Positions 43,038 through 51,981 of a stretch of 64,000 nucleotides of DNA are shown one piece after another (within the stretch, counting starts at the first letter, position 1; every line of letters begins with the position of its first letter). Source of the stretch: Flavobacteriaceae bacterium EG-1 (GTDB taxonomy: Bacteria; Bacteroidota; Bacteroidia; Flavobacteriales; Flavobacteriaceae); NCBI RefSeq assembly GCF_009649685.1, contig NZ_WJPK01000001.1, positions 872,760 to 936,759 of the forward strand, read 5' to 3'. Made by a program: the position numbers and the translations under genes. A model generated the notes under the pieces. That model made no database searches. It was not told the origin of the DNA and saw nothing but the letters and a program-made list of their open reading frames with translations.

Positions 43038-43062
43038 TAATTTTGTTATCAGAAAATAACAA
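43038..43062 (+). promoter_or_regulatory. Promoter with overlapping palindrome ahead of the peroxiredoxin operon
   Basis: TAATTTTG (43038-43045) is a -7 box 34 bases before the ATG. TTGTTAT (43043-43049) and ATAACAA (43056-43062) form an inverted repeat with a 6-base spacer that overlaps the box and expected start site, a suitable operator position for a repressor. Binding protein unknown. Confidence 0.5.
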
Positions 43063-43079
43063 CAATTAAAATATATCAC

Positions 43080-43724
43080 ATGAGTATTGTAGGTAAAAAA
43101 TTCCCAAATTTAGCAGTTAATGCAATGAACGATTTGGGTGATACATTTAAATTAAATGTTTTGGAAGAGGCACAAAAAAACAATAAGAAAGTATTGCTTT
43201 TTTGGTATCCAAAAGATTTCACTTTTGTATGTCCAACTGAATTACATGCTTTTCAGGCAGCCTTAGGAGAATTCGAAAAAAGAAACACACTGGTTATTGG
43301 CGCTTCATGTGACACTGCAGAAGTACATTTTGCTTGGTTAAATACAGCGAAAGATAACGGTGGTATTGAGGGTATTACTTATCCAATATTAGCAGACAGC
43401 AACAGAAATCTTGCGAACACATTAGGCATTTTAGATATTTCTGATGAGCAATATAATGATGAAACAGGCGTAGTTGAAGTTGAGGGTGATAATGTTACCT
43501 ATAGAGCTACTTATTTAATAGATGAAGAAGGTACAGTTTTTCATGAAGGTGTAAACCACATGCCATTAGGTAGAAATGTAAACGAATACATTCGTTTGGT
43601 TGATGCATATACGCATGTACAAGAAAAAGGTGAAGTATGTCCGGCAAACTGGGAAGAAGGAAAAGAAGCTATGACTGCTGACAGAAATGGAGTAGCTAAT
43701 TATTTGGCAGTTCAACAAAACTAA
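43080..43724 (+). CDS. Typical 2-Cys peroxiredoxin (AhpC/Prx1 type)
   Basis: A 214-residue peroxidase reducing H2O2 and organic peroxides. Peroxidatic C51 in FTFVCPTELHAF, resolving C187 in GEVCPANW, and the C-terminal helix after it. NHMPLGRNVNEYIRLVDA is typical of the AhpC group. Cytoplasmic. First gene of a set with thioredoxin and a DUF6952 protein; a hairpin after it may lower downstream expression. No ahpF follows, so thioredoxin is the likely reductant. Confidence 0.94.
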   Translation: MSIVGKKFPNLAVNAMNDLGDTFKLNVLEEAQKNNKKVLLFWYPKDFTFVCPTELHAFQAALGEFEKRNTLVIGASCDTAEVHFAWLNTAKDNGGIEGITYPILADSNRNLANTLGILDISDEQYNDETGVVEVEGDNVTYRATYLIDEEGTVFHEGVNHMPLGRNVNEYIRLVDAYTHVQEKGEVCPANWEEGKEAMTADRNGVANYLAVQQN

Positions 43725-43735
43725 ATTTAATTGAT

Positions 43736-43766
43736 ATTGTCATCAGTAAATTTTACTGATGACAAT
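43736..43766 (+). terminator. Long hairpin between peroxiredoxin and thioredoxin genes
   Basis: ATTGTCATCAGTAAA (43736-43750) is perfectly complementary to 43752-43766, followed by GTTTTAAAT. It can act as a partial terminator or as a processing/stabilising stem within the operon. The upstream frame start at 43731 runs through it, so I place the next gene start at 43785. Confidence 0.75.
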
Positions 43767-43784
43767 GTTTTAAATAGCAAAATT

Positions 43785-44099
43785 ATGGTACTAGAATTAG
43801 AACAAGATAATTTACAAGAAATTGTAGCTCAGAATGACAATGTTGTTGTTCAATATTCTGCAGGTTGGTGCGGTAACTGTCGCATTATGAAACCAAAATT
43901 TAAAAAAGAAGCAACACTAAACGAAGCTGTTACATTTGTTTTAGTGGATGCCGAAAAATTTCCTGAGTCGAGAAAAATGGCGAATGTAGATAATTTACCA
44001 ACATTTGCTTCTTTTTCTAAAGGAACGTTTAAAAATCAGGTGCAAACTAATAAATATGATGTTTTAAAAGAACTGATACATGAAGTTACCAGTAATTAA
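43785..44099 (+). CDS. Thioredoxin family protein
   Basis: A 104-residue thioredoxin-fold protein, start at the ATG at 43785 after the hairpin. The active site is WCGNC (C29, C32) in YSAGWCGNCRIMKPKF, and the cis-proline lies in NVDNLPTFASF. The CGNC variant differs from the classic CGPC. Likely the electron donor for the upstream peroxiredoxin. Its end overlaps the next gene by 20 bases. Confidence 0.9.
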   Translation: MVLELEQDNLQEIVAQNDNVVVQYSAGWCGNCRIMKPKFKKEATLNEAVTFVLVDAEKFPESRKMANVDNLPTFASFSKGTFKNQVQTNKYDVLKELIHEVTSN

Positions 44100-44337
44100 G
44101 CATTTAACTAATTTCATCGAAAATAACGATGAAGATTATTTGGTTGAAACAATTGAAACTTTAGAAGACCTTACTGAGTTAAGTTCTTTAAAAGACGAAG
44201 AGTTAGATGTAATTGGTGAACTTATCTCTAATATGTACGGAGCACTAGAAGTGCATAAATCGGTAAAAGAAGGCAAACCTAAAAAGGAAGCTTTAAATGA
44301 ATTTATGCAGCGCGTTATGGGTGCTATTGACAATTAA
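44080..44337 (+). CDS. DUF6952-like small protein
   Basis: An 85-residue acidic helical protein (KLPVIKHLTNFIENNDEDYL, ELSSLKDEELDVIGELISNMYG). In flavobacteria such a protein commonly follows the thioredoxin of a peroxiredoxin operon. Overlap with the thioredoxin gene indicates tight co-expression. Function unknown, presumably linked to thiol peroxide defence. Confidence 0.8.
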   Translation: MKLPVIKHLTNFIENNDEDYLVETIETLEDLTELSSLKDEELDVIGELISNMYGALEVHKSVKEGKPKKEALNEFMQRVMGAIDN

Positions 44338-44365
44338 TATCTTCATTTATTTTTAAAATAATTTG

Positions 44366-44396
44366 GCCTGCCATTCATTGGCGGGCTTTTTATTTT
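44366..44396 (+). terminator. Intrinsic terminator of the peroxiredoxin operon
   Basis: GCCTGCCA (44366-44373), loop TTCAT, TGGCGGGC (44379-44386; one T-G pair), then TTTTTATTTT. Confidence 0.93.
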
Positions 44397-44454
44397 AAGA
44401 AGTTCTTAAAATCTATTATTATTTTTTAATTTCACAAAAAATTAAAACCTCAAT

Positions 44455-44961
44455 ATGGCATCATTAACATTACATGGCAATGCAGTAACCTCATTAGGCA
44501 CATTACCAGCAGTTGGCAGTACTGCCCCAGAATTTAATTTAACAAAAGGCGATTTATCTGCTGCTACTTTAGCTGATTTTAAAGGAAAAAAAGTTGTTTT
44601 AAATATTTTCCCAAGCGTTGATACTGGCACTTGTGCACAATCTGTACGTGAATTTAACAAAGAGGCTTCTGGTTTGGATAACACAGTTGTACTTTGTATT
44701 TCTAAAGATTTACCATTTGCGCAAGCACGTTTTTGCGGTGCTGAAGGAATAGAAAATGTTGAAATGCTATCTGATTTTAGGGATGGTAATTTTGGTACAG
44801 CCTACAATGTCGCATTTAATTCCGGACCATTAACACCCTTACATTCAAGAGCAGTTGTTGTATTGGATACTGAAGGAAAAGTAATTTATTCAGAACAAGT
44901 TAGTGAAATTGTTGATGAACCAAATTATGAGTCAGCAATTAATGCATTAAAGAATGCCTAA
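44455..44961 (+). CDS. tpx: Thiol peroxidase Tpx
   Basis: A 168-residue atypical 2-Cys peroxiredoxin. Peroxidatic C60 in VDTGTCAQSVREF and resolving C94 in ARFCGAEG sit at the standard Tpx positions. SLTLHGNAVTSLG is the family start. Reduces lipid and alkyl peroxides using thioredoxin. A second peroxidase beside the AhpC-type operon, each with its own unit. Overlaps dgkA by 8 bases. Confidence 0.94.
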   Translation: MASLTLHGNAVTSLGTLPAVGSTAPEFNLTKGDLSAATLADFKGKKVVLNIFPSVDTGTCAQSVREFNKEASGLDNTVVLCISKDLPFAQARFCGAEGIENVEMLSDFRDGNFGTAYNVAFNSGPLTPLHSRAVVVLDTEGKVIYSEQVSEIVDEPNYESAINALKNA

Positions 44962-45319
44962 AGAATCTTTTTTAGTAAACCGAATCAAAAGTGTAGGTTT
45001 CGCTATGAAAGGCGCTATACTTTTGATTCGTACTGAAGCAAGTATTAAAATACAATTGTTTATTGCAATTGTAATGACGGGTCTCGGTTTCTATTTTGAA
45101 ATAACACACACAGAATGGATACTTCAAATCTTAGCTATTGCTTTGGTTATGGGAGTCGAAGGAGCTAATACTGCGATTGAAAAAATATGCGATTTTATTC
45201 ACCCCGATTTTAATTCTAAGATTGGTTTTATTAAAGATGTTTCAGCAGGTGCAGTTATGCTGGTATCTATAGGTGCCACAATTATTGGTTTCATTATTTA
45301 CCTTCCAAAAATAGTTTAA
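44954..45319 (+). CDS. dgkA: Diacylglycerol kinase family protein
   Basis: A 121-residue three-span kinase of the DgkA/undecaprenol kinase type. EGANTAIEKICDFIHPDF and IKDVSAGAVMLVSIGA match the conserved E-x-x-NTAIE and KD-x-AAGAV motifs; the N-terminal FAMKG helix carries the acidic/basic entry. Phosphorylates diacylglycerol (or undecaprenol) for lipid recycling. Its start lies in the end of tpx (translational coupling), and the LTA-synthase-like gene follows after 37 bases. Confidence 0.91.
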   Translation: MPKESFLVNRIKSVGFAMKGAILLIRTEASIKIQLFIAIVMTGLGFYFEITHTEWILQILAIALVMGVEGANTAIEKICDFIHPDFNSKIGFIKDVSAGAVMLVSIGATIIGFIIYLPKIV

Positions 45320-45356
45320 AGCTATTTTAAATAATCCCTATTGATAGTAAACAATT

Positions 45357-47279
45357 ATGGATAAATCCTTCCGTATACAGGAATATAAGATTTTAGCCTA
45401 TCGCTTATTATTGGCTTATTTCTTCTATTTTATTGCACGTGTATTTTTCTACATTTACAATCGAGATTTAATAGCGATTGATGCTCTTGGTGATTTTTTA
45501 AAACTTTGTGTTTTAGGTTTAACCTTCGACACAACAGCAATTTTGTACACAAATCTTTTATTTATTCTTTTAAGTGTAGTACCATTAACTATCAATACTT
45601 TAAAGAATTATCAAAAAGTGGTTTTTTGGGTTTATATAGTTACAAACCTCATAGCTTTTGCGACTAATTTTATCGATTTCGCTTATTATCGATTCACCTT
45701 TGCACGAGCTTCAATGGCATCATTAGAATCTATAAATAATGAACCTAATAAGTCCGGATTACTTTTTTCGTTTGTAGGAGACTATTGGCATGTATTTCTA
45801 ATTTTTGCAATTTGTGCATATGTATGGATTAAACTTTACAAAAGAAAAGGTTTGGTACCCATTACAAATTATAATCGAATAAAATATTTCTCTTTTTCCG
45901 TTCTTGCTATTATTATTATTGGGGTGCTCATTGTAGGAGGAATTAGAGGCGACTTTAAACACAGTACACGACCAATTACGCTTATTGATGCAAGTAGACA
46001 TGTTGATATTCCAGAGTATGCTAATATAGTACTCAACACTCCTTTTAGCATTATAAGGACATTCGGAAATAATAATTTTGAGAAAAAAAGTGGAATTTCA
46101 CAGGCTGTTATAGAGCAAGCATTTCATCCAATAAAAGAATACAAACGAGAGGTTGCTAAAAAACCGAATATCGTATTAATTATCTTAGAAAGTGTTGGAA
46201 GAGAATATGTGGGAAGTTTCAATACAGATATGGGTATTAAGAATTATGTTGGGTACACTCCATTCATTGATTCTTTAGCAAAACAGAGTTTAATATTTCC
46301 AAATGCCTATACTAACGGTAGAAAATCTATTCATGCAATGTCTTCGATTCTAGCGGGTATTCCTTCATTTAAAACAGCATATACCTCCTCCCCTTTTTCA
46401 ACTCAAAAAACACAATCACTCATATCGGGACTAAATGAAATGGGATACGACACCTCTTTTTTTCATGGAGCACCGAATGGGTCTATGGGCTTTTCTGGTT
46501 ACGCAAATATTCTAGGTTTTGATCATTATTATGGCAAAACAGAATACAATAACGATACTGATTATGATGGTATTTGGGGTATATGGGATGAACCTTTTTT
46601 AGGCTATGTAAAGGAAGAACTGTCAAAAAAGGAAGAGCCCTTTATGGGAACAATTTTTACAGTAACCTCTCATACTCCATATATTATTCCAGAAAAATAT
46701 GAAGGCAAATTTCCTGAAGGTCACCTACCAATGCATAAATGTGTTGGCTATACCGACTATGCTTTAAAAACATTTTTTGATGCTGCTGCAAAAGAACCCT
46801 GGTTTGAAAACACAATTTTTGTTATCACCGCTGATCATACGAATCAGATTTATTATCAAGAATACCTAAAAATGGTGAATAGGTTTGCAGTTCCTATATT
46901 ATTTTATTCTCCCAATAAAAGCCTTTTAGGGGTAGATAACGATTTAGCAATGCAAATTGATATTTATCCGACACTAATGGACCTTATCGGATATAATAAA
47001 CCATTTCGAAGTTGGGGAAGAAGTTTAATAACTGATAGTATACAAAAACCCTATGCGATTATGCACAATGGTTCGAATATGATGTTTATGCAAGACAGTT
47101 TAATAGGCGTTTTTTCAGCCGACAAAACATTAGGATTTTATAACATAAAAGATAAAGGATTGACAAAGAATTTAAAATCTAAGGAGTCAAAAAACATGCT
47201 TAAAATAGAACAAATGGCTCGTGGTTTTGAACAAGATTATATGAACAGAATAATTGATGGTCAATTAAGCGCAGAATAA
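45357..47279 (+). CDS. LTA synthase family sulfatase-fold membrane protein
   Basis: A 640-residue protein: five N-terminal spans (to about residue 200) and an external alkaline-phosphatase-superfamily domain. VLIILESVGREYVGSFN holds the first metal glutamate, NGRKSIHAMSSILAGIPS the nucleophile region (Ser after Lys), and FVITADHTNQIYYQ the later metal ligands. Bacteroidota lack lipoteichoic acid, so it more likely transfers phospho-headgroups to lipids or glycans. The neighbouring dgkA fits: such transfer releases diacylglycerol that the kinase recycles (inference). Confidence 0.9.
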   Translation: MDKSFRIQEYKILAYRLLLAYFFYFIARVFFYIYNRDLIAIDALGDFLKLCVLGLTFDTTAILYTNLLFILLSVVPLTINTLKNYQKVVFWVYIVTNLIAFATNFIDFAYYRFTFARASMASLESINNEPNKSGLLFSFVGDYWHVFLIFAICAYVWIKLYKRKGLVPITNYNRIKYFSFSVLAIIIIGVLIVGGIRGDFKHSTRPITLIDASRHVDIPEYANIVLNTPFSIIRTFGNNNFEKKSGISQAVIEQAFHPIKEYKREVAKKPNIVLIILESVGREYVGSFNTDMGIKNYVGYTPFIDSLAKQSLIFPNAYTNGRKSIHAMSSILAGIPSFKTAYTSSPFSTQKTQSLISGLNEMGYDTSFFHGAPNGSMGFSGYANILGFDHYYGKTEYNNDTDYDGIWGIWDEPFLGYVKEELSKKEEPFMGTIFTVTSHTPYIIPEKYEGKFPEGHLPMHKCVGYTDYALKTFFDAAAKEPWFENTIFVITADHTNQIYYQEYLKMVNRFAVPILFYSPNKSLLGVDNDLAMQIDIYPTLMDLIGYNKPFRSWGRSLITDSIQKPYAIMHNGSNMMFMQDSLIGVFSADKTLGFYNIKDKGLTKNLKSKESKNMLKIEQMARGFEQDYMNRIIDGQLSAE

Positions 47280-47363
47280 CAAGTTAAAGTATCATAAAAG
47301 GTAACTTTAAAAAATTGCTAATTAAGCTACGTATATAAAACTTTTTAAAACAAAGGTTATTTG

Positions 47364-47371
47364 TATTTTTG
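47364..47371 (+). promoter_or_regulatory. -7 box ahead of ftsK
   Basis: TATTTTTG, 21 bases before the ATG at 47393; T-rich sequence lies near -33 (CTTTTT at 47341). Suggests a separate promoter for the ftsK-lolA-lptG-ribBA run. Confidence 0.5.
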
Positions 47372-47392
47372 TGGTGAATACAACCCAAGTTA

Positions 47393-49771
47393 ATGGCAAA
47401 AAAGAAAACGGTCAGAAGAAAAACTAAGAAAACTCCTGCACCTAAAAAGAATATTTCATTTAAGCCTTCGAAACAGAATAAGATAATTCTAGGTAGTCTA
47501 TTAATATTACTTAGTATTGCTTTGTTTTTTAGTTTCGCATCTTTTTATTTCACATGGCAATTTGATCAAAGTCTCTTGAATCAGTTTGGAGATCGAAATG
47601 CCGAAGCGGAAAATTTACTTCGAAAATTTGGTGCTAGTATAAGTCATATGTTTATGTACAGAGGCTTTGGCTTAGCGTCATTTATTCTTATAGGTTTATT
47701 ATGCATAACTGGGCTTTATCTATTCTTAAGTCTAGAAAAGAAAGGCCTATGGAAGAAATGGATATGGGGATTAATTTTTATGATATGGATTTCAATCGCT
47801 TTAGGATTTTTTGCGGTTGAACGTCCTTTATTGGGTGGAATGGTAGGTTATGAAATGAACGATTTCCTACAAGATTATACCGGTAAAATAGGAGTTATAT
47901 TATTGCTGCTTTTTGGTTTAATATTTACAATGGTTCGGCTATTTAAATTCTCACCAGAGGGTATTGGTAATTATGTAAGTAGTAAAAGTAAATCTATAGC
48001 TACTGAATTTAAGAAAACATCCCATACCGAAGCAGAGGTAACAGAAACTACCGAAGAAATATTACTTACTCCTGAAAAGGAAGAACCAATTATTATTGAT
48101 ACTTACACTCATAAAAAAGACATTCCACCAATAGAAAAAGAGGTGGACCTAGAAATGCCGGTAGTTGCTCCTGTTGAAGAAGAGGTTCTAGACATGCAGG
48201 TTGCTGAAGTTACTGTTGAGCCAGAAGAAACAGATAACATAGCAGATAAACTCGTTGAAGATTTTGGAGAATTTGATCCTACTTTAGAATTGGGCAATTA
48301 CAAATTTCCAACAATTGATTTGCTAGAACAACATGGTGTTACTGGTAGCATTACTATAAATCAAGAAGAATTAGAAGAAAACAAAACTAAAATTGTTGAA
48401 ACACTCCGCAACTATAAAATAGGCATTGCACAGATTAAGGCAACAATAGGTCCAACGGTAACCCTTTATGAAATTGTACCAGAGGCTGGAGTCCGAATAT
48501 CTAAAATTAAAAATCTAGAGGATGATATTGCGCTTTCTTTAGCAGCATTGGGTATTAGAATTATTGCTCCAATCCCAGGAAAAGGTACTATAGGTATTGA
48601 AGTGCCTAATAAAAATGCTACAGTAGTATCTATGCGCTCGGTTATAGCCGCAAGTAAATTTCAAAAAGCGGAAATGGAACTTCCAATAGCTTTTGGAAAA
48701 ACCATTAGTAACGAAACCTTCGTAGTTGATTTAGCTAAAATGCCCCACATGCTTATGGCAGGTGCAACAGGGCAAGGTAAATCAGTAGGATTAAATGCTG
48801 TATTAACTTCATTGTTATATAAAAAGCATCCTGCGGAAGTAAAATTCATACTTGTAGATCCCAAAAAAGTTGAATTAACACTATACAATAAAATTGAACG
48901 TCATTTTTTAGCCAAGTTGCCAGATTCAGATGAAGCAATTATTACAGATAACACTAAAGTTATACATACTTTAAATTCTCTTTGTATTGAAATGGACAAT
49001 CGCTACGAATTATTGAAAGCGGCTATGGTTCGTAATATTAAAGAATACAATGTTAAGTTCAAATCAAGAAAGTTAAATCCGAATGATGGGCACAAGTTTT
49101 TACCATATATTGTTGTTGTAATCGATGAGTTTGCCGATTTAATAATGACAGCAGGTAAAGAAGTTGAAACTCCAGTTGCACGTTTGGCTCAATTGGCAAG
49201 GGCAATAGGCATTCACTTAATTATTGCTACCCAAAGACCTTCAGTAAATGTTATAACCGGTATTATAAAAGCCAACTTCCCAGCGCGTATTGCGTTTAGA
49301 GTTGCCTCCAAAATTGATTCCAGAACAATTTTAGATACGCAAGGAGCAGATCAATTAATAGGTAGAGGTGATATGTTATTTACCCAAGGAAACGATGTAA
49401 CACGCCTACAATGTGCTTTTGTAGACACACCCGAAGTAGCTAAAATCACTGATTTTATTGGCTCTCAGCGTGCTTATCCAAATGCACATGAACTTCCGGA
49501 ATACGTTGGTGAAGATTCTGGCACAACTCTTGAGTTAGATAAAGCTGATCGTGATGCGATGTTTAAAGATGCTGCTGTTGTTATAGTTACAGCCCAACAA
49601 GGTTCTGCATCATTAATACAACGTAAACTAAAATTAGGATATAATCGAGCAGGTAGAATTATCGACCAATTGGAAGCTGCAGGAATTGTAGGTCCCTTTG
49701 AAGGAAGCAAAGCCAGACAGGTTTATGTACCAGATTTAATTGCCTTAGATGAATTATTAAAAAACGAATAA
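47393..49771 (+). CDS. ftsK: DNA translocase FtsK/SpoIIIE
   Basis: A 792-residue septal DNA pump that clears chromosome termini during division. Basic N-terminus, four spans (about 28-190), acidic linker, alpha/beta motor with Walker A GATGQGKSVGLN, Walker B VVVIDEFADL, IATQRPSVNVITGIIKANFP and GRGDMLF, then the gamma DNA-reading winged helix (QRKLKLGYNRAGRIIDQLE). Linker is short, as usual in Bacteroidota. First gene of a four-gene run. Confidence 0.96.
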   Translation: MAKKKTVRRKTKKTPAPKKNISFKPSKQNKIILGSLLILLSIALFFSFASFYFTWQFDQSLLNQFGDRNAEAENLLRKFGASISHMFMYRGFGLASFILIGLLCITGLYLFLSLEKKGLWKKWIWGLIFMIWISIALGFFAVERPLLGGMVGYEMNDFLQDYTGKIGVILLLLFGLIFTMVRLFKFSPEGIGNYVSSKSKSIATEFKKTSHTEAEVTETTEEILLTPEKEEPIIIDTYTHKKDIPPIEKEVDLEMPVVAPVEEEVLDMQVAEVTVEPEETDNIADKLVEDFGEFDPTLELGNYKFPTIDLLEQHGVTGSITINQEELEENKTKIVETLRNYKIGIAQIKATIGPTVTLYEIVPEAGVRISKIKNLEDDIALSLAALGIRIIAPIPGKGTIGIEVPNKNATVVSMRSVIAASKFQKAEMELPIAFGKTISNETFVVDLAKMPHMLMAGATGQGKSVGLNAVLTSLLYKKHPAEVKFILVDPKKVELTLYNKIERHFLAKLPDSDEAIITDNTKVIHTLNSLCIEMDNRYELLKAAMVRNIKEYNVKFKSRKLNPNDGHKFLPYIVVVIDEFADLIMTAGKEVETPVARLAQLARAIGIHLIIATQRPSVNVITGIIKANFPARIAFRVASKIDSRTILDTQGADQLIGRGDMLFTQGNDVTRLQCAFVDTPEVAKITDFIGSQRAYPNAHELPEYVGEDSGTTLELDKADRDAMFKDAAVVIVTAQQGSASLIQRKLKLGYNRAGRIIDQLEAAGIVGPFEGSKARQVYVPDLIALDELLKNE

Positions 49772-49781
49772 AACTACAAAA

Positions 49782-50423
49782 ATGAAGAAGTTTTTATTTT
49801 TAATACTCTTTACAATAACAACAATTGCCTCTGCGCAAAGCTCAGCTAAAGCTAAAACCCTTTTAGATGAAGTGTATAACAAAGTAAAGGGCTATGACAA
49901 CATTTTTATAGATTTTAAGTATAGTCTGTATAATGCTGAGGCCGATATAAATCAGGAAACAAGAGGCGATGTTACTATGCAAGGTGAAAATTACGTTGCT
50001 AACTTCTTTGGCGCAACACAAATGTATGATGGTAAAAAAGTTTATACTATTACCCCAGAAAATGAAGAAGTATCTATTGAAGATAAGTCTGATGACCCAA
50101 ATGCCTTCTCACCTTCCAAATTACTAACGTTTTACAAACAAGGGCAAACCTATTCTTGGGATATAGAACAAAACGTTCAGGGAAGAAAAATTCAATTTAT
50201 TAAGCTTACCCCTATTGATACAGATTCTGAGATAGCTTCTCAATTATTGGGTATTGATGTAGAAACGAAGCATATTCATAAATTAATAATGACGGGTAAA
50301 AACGGTACTAAAACAACGATTATTGTTAATTCTTTTAAAACGAATCTCCCATTGTCAGAAACCTTATTTACCTTTGATGAAGGCAAGTACGAATCAGACG
50401 GCTTTTATATCATAAAAAACTAG
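49782..50423 (+). CDS. lolA: Outer membrane lipoprotein carrier LolA
   Basis: A 213-residue periplasmic carrier with a signal peptide (about 1-18, ending ASAQS). LolA-type features: ETRGDVTMQGENYVANFFGATQMYDGKKVY describes the strands that build the hydrophobic cup (given here as the region about residues 59-88), and TIIVNSFKTNLPLSETLFTF ends it. Moves lipoproteins from the inner to the outer membrane. Eleven bases after ftsK and 40 before lptG. Confidence 0.9.
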   Translation: MKKFLFLILFTITTIASAQSSAKAKTLLDEVYNKVKGYDNIFIDFKYSLYNAEADINQETRGDVTMQGENYVANFFGATQMYDGKKVYTITPENEEVSIEDKSDDPNAFSPSKLLTFYKQGQTYSWDIEQNVQGRKIQFIKLTPIDTDSEIASQLLGIDVETKHIHKLIMTGKNGTKTTIIVNSFKTNLPLSETLFTFDEGKYESDGFYIIKN

Positions 50424-50463
50424 TATCGAACTTGTCTTGAGTTCTTAATCTAACCTTGGTAAA

Positions 50464-51981
50464 TTGCGAATTCTAGATCAATATATCCTATCGAGATTTC
50501 TCTATAACTTTTTTAGTTCATTCGTTATATTGATGTTCATTTTCATCTTTCAAGCCATATGGCTTTTTATAGATGATTTTGCAGGGAAAGGGCTCGATAT
50601 TGGTATCATTAGCAAGTTTTTTGTTTATATGATGCCAAGCCTTACCGAAAAGGTATTGCCATTAACGGTATTACTTTCATCAATTTTGACGTTCGGAAGT
50701 TTTGCAGAAAACTACGAATTTGCTGCTATGAAAGCTTCTGGAATATCGTTACAACGTTCAATGCTTGTACTTATCATTTTTGTCACGCTATTAGGTGGTG
50801 TAACGTTCTATTTTGCCAATAGTGTGATACCGGCTTCGGAGCAAAAAATTTATAATATGCGTAAAAACATTGCAAAAGTAAAACCAGCTGCTGCAATAGA
50901 AGAAGGCGTTTTTAGTGATTTTGAAGGAATGAGCATAAAGGTAGATTCCAAACATGGAGAAAAAGACCGTTTTCTAAATAATGTTATTATTCATAGAAAA
51001 TCTGCCACTCAAGTCAATACCACAGTTACCAAAGCAAAAACTGGTGAATTAATAAGTAGTGAAGATTCAGAACTCATTCAATTAGTTCTTAGAGATGGAC
51101 ATCATTATGAAGACCTTACAGTTAAAAATGGTAGGGATAAATTAAAATATCCGTTTATAAAAGGAGAATTCGAAATTTATCGTATGAATATTGAGGCACC
51201 ACAAATAGGTGGTGAAGATTTAGAAGCAGATGGCGGTGTGAGCACCGATAAAATGAAAAGTGTAGGCCGCTTAACAAAAGACATCGATTCACTCAGAAAA
51301 GATAACTTAAAAATTGTACATGCTTTTTCTAAGAATATCAGTCATCGTGCTGGAGCATTTCCGGTAATTAAAGTTGATACTGCCAAAACAAATATTGATA
51401 AGAAACTAGTTGCTATCGATTCAACAAATTTATTACGTCAACCCAATAATATTGAAACAAAGGTTACAAACGATTCTATAAATAATATAACTGATGTAGT
51501 TGAACTTTATGACGAATGGCAAAAAGTACAATTATATAGTTCTGCAAAAAATACAGTCACCAATATTTTATCATCAATAAAAGGAAAAAGAGAAGAGCTC
51601 GATAAGAGGTATGAAATCTACAATAGACATATTCTTTCTTTACATAAAAAATATGCCTTGGCATTATCATGTATTATTCTCTTTTTTGTAGGTGCACCAT
51701 TAGGAGCAATAATAAGAAAAGGTGGTATTGGATTGCCTTTAGTTATTGCAGTATTACTTTTTCTAGTTTATTATTTTTTGGGCGTTTTCGCGGAGAATTA
51801 TGCCAAACAAAGTAATATTCACCCTATATTAGGTGCTTGGTTATCCACTATAATTATGCTTCCTTTAAGTATATTTTTAACAAAGCGGGCAACGGCAGAT
51901 AAAGGCATGATTAACTTTGGAAATGCGTTTGATTACATTAAAAAGTTATTTCGTAAAAAGAAAGAAATAAAAGTCACATGA
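50464..51981 (+). CDS. LptF/LptG family lipopolysaccharide export permease
   Basis: A 505-residue permease of the LPS exporter. It has three N-terminal spans with RILDQYILSRFLYNFFSSF and LTEKVLPLTVLLSSILTFGSFAENYEFAAMKASGIS (read as the region about 55-95), a large periplasmic domain, and three C-terminal spans (FFVGAPLGAIIRKGGIGLP). Start is TTG at 50464: an in-frame TAA at 50446-50448 blocks any upstream start and no ATG exists near. Ends four bases into ribBA (ATGA overlap). Confidence 0.92.
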   Translation: MRILDQYILSRFLYNFFSSFVILMFIFIFQAIWLFIDDFAGKGLDIGIISKFFVYMMPSLTEKVLPLTVLLSSILTFGSFAENYEFAAMKASGISLQRSMLVLIIFVTLLGGVTFYFANSVIPASEQKIYNMRKNIAKVKPAAAIEEGVFSDFEGMSIKVDSKHGEKDRFLNNVIIHRKSATQVNTTVTKAKTGELISSEDSELIQLVLRDGHHYEDLTVKNGRDKLKYPFIKGEFEIYRMNIEAPQIGGEDLEADGGVSTDKMKSVGRLTKDIDSLRKDNLKIVHAFSKNISHRAGAFPVIKVDTAKTNIDKKLVAIDSTNLLRQPNNIETKVTNDSINNITDVVELYDEWQKVQLYSSAKNTVTNILSSIKGKREELDKRYEIYNRHILSLHKKYALALSCIILFFVGAPLGAIIRKGGIGLPLVIAVLLFLVYYFLGVFAENYAKQSNIHPILGAWLSTIIMLPLSIFLTKRATADKGMINFGNAFDYIKKLFRKKKEIKVT

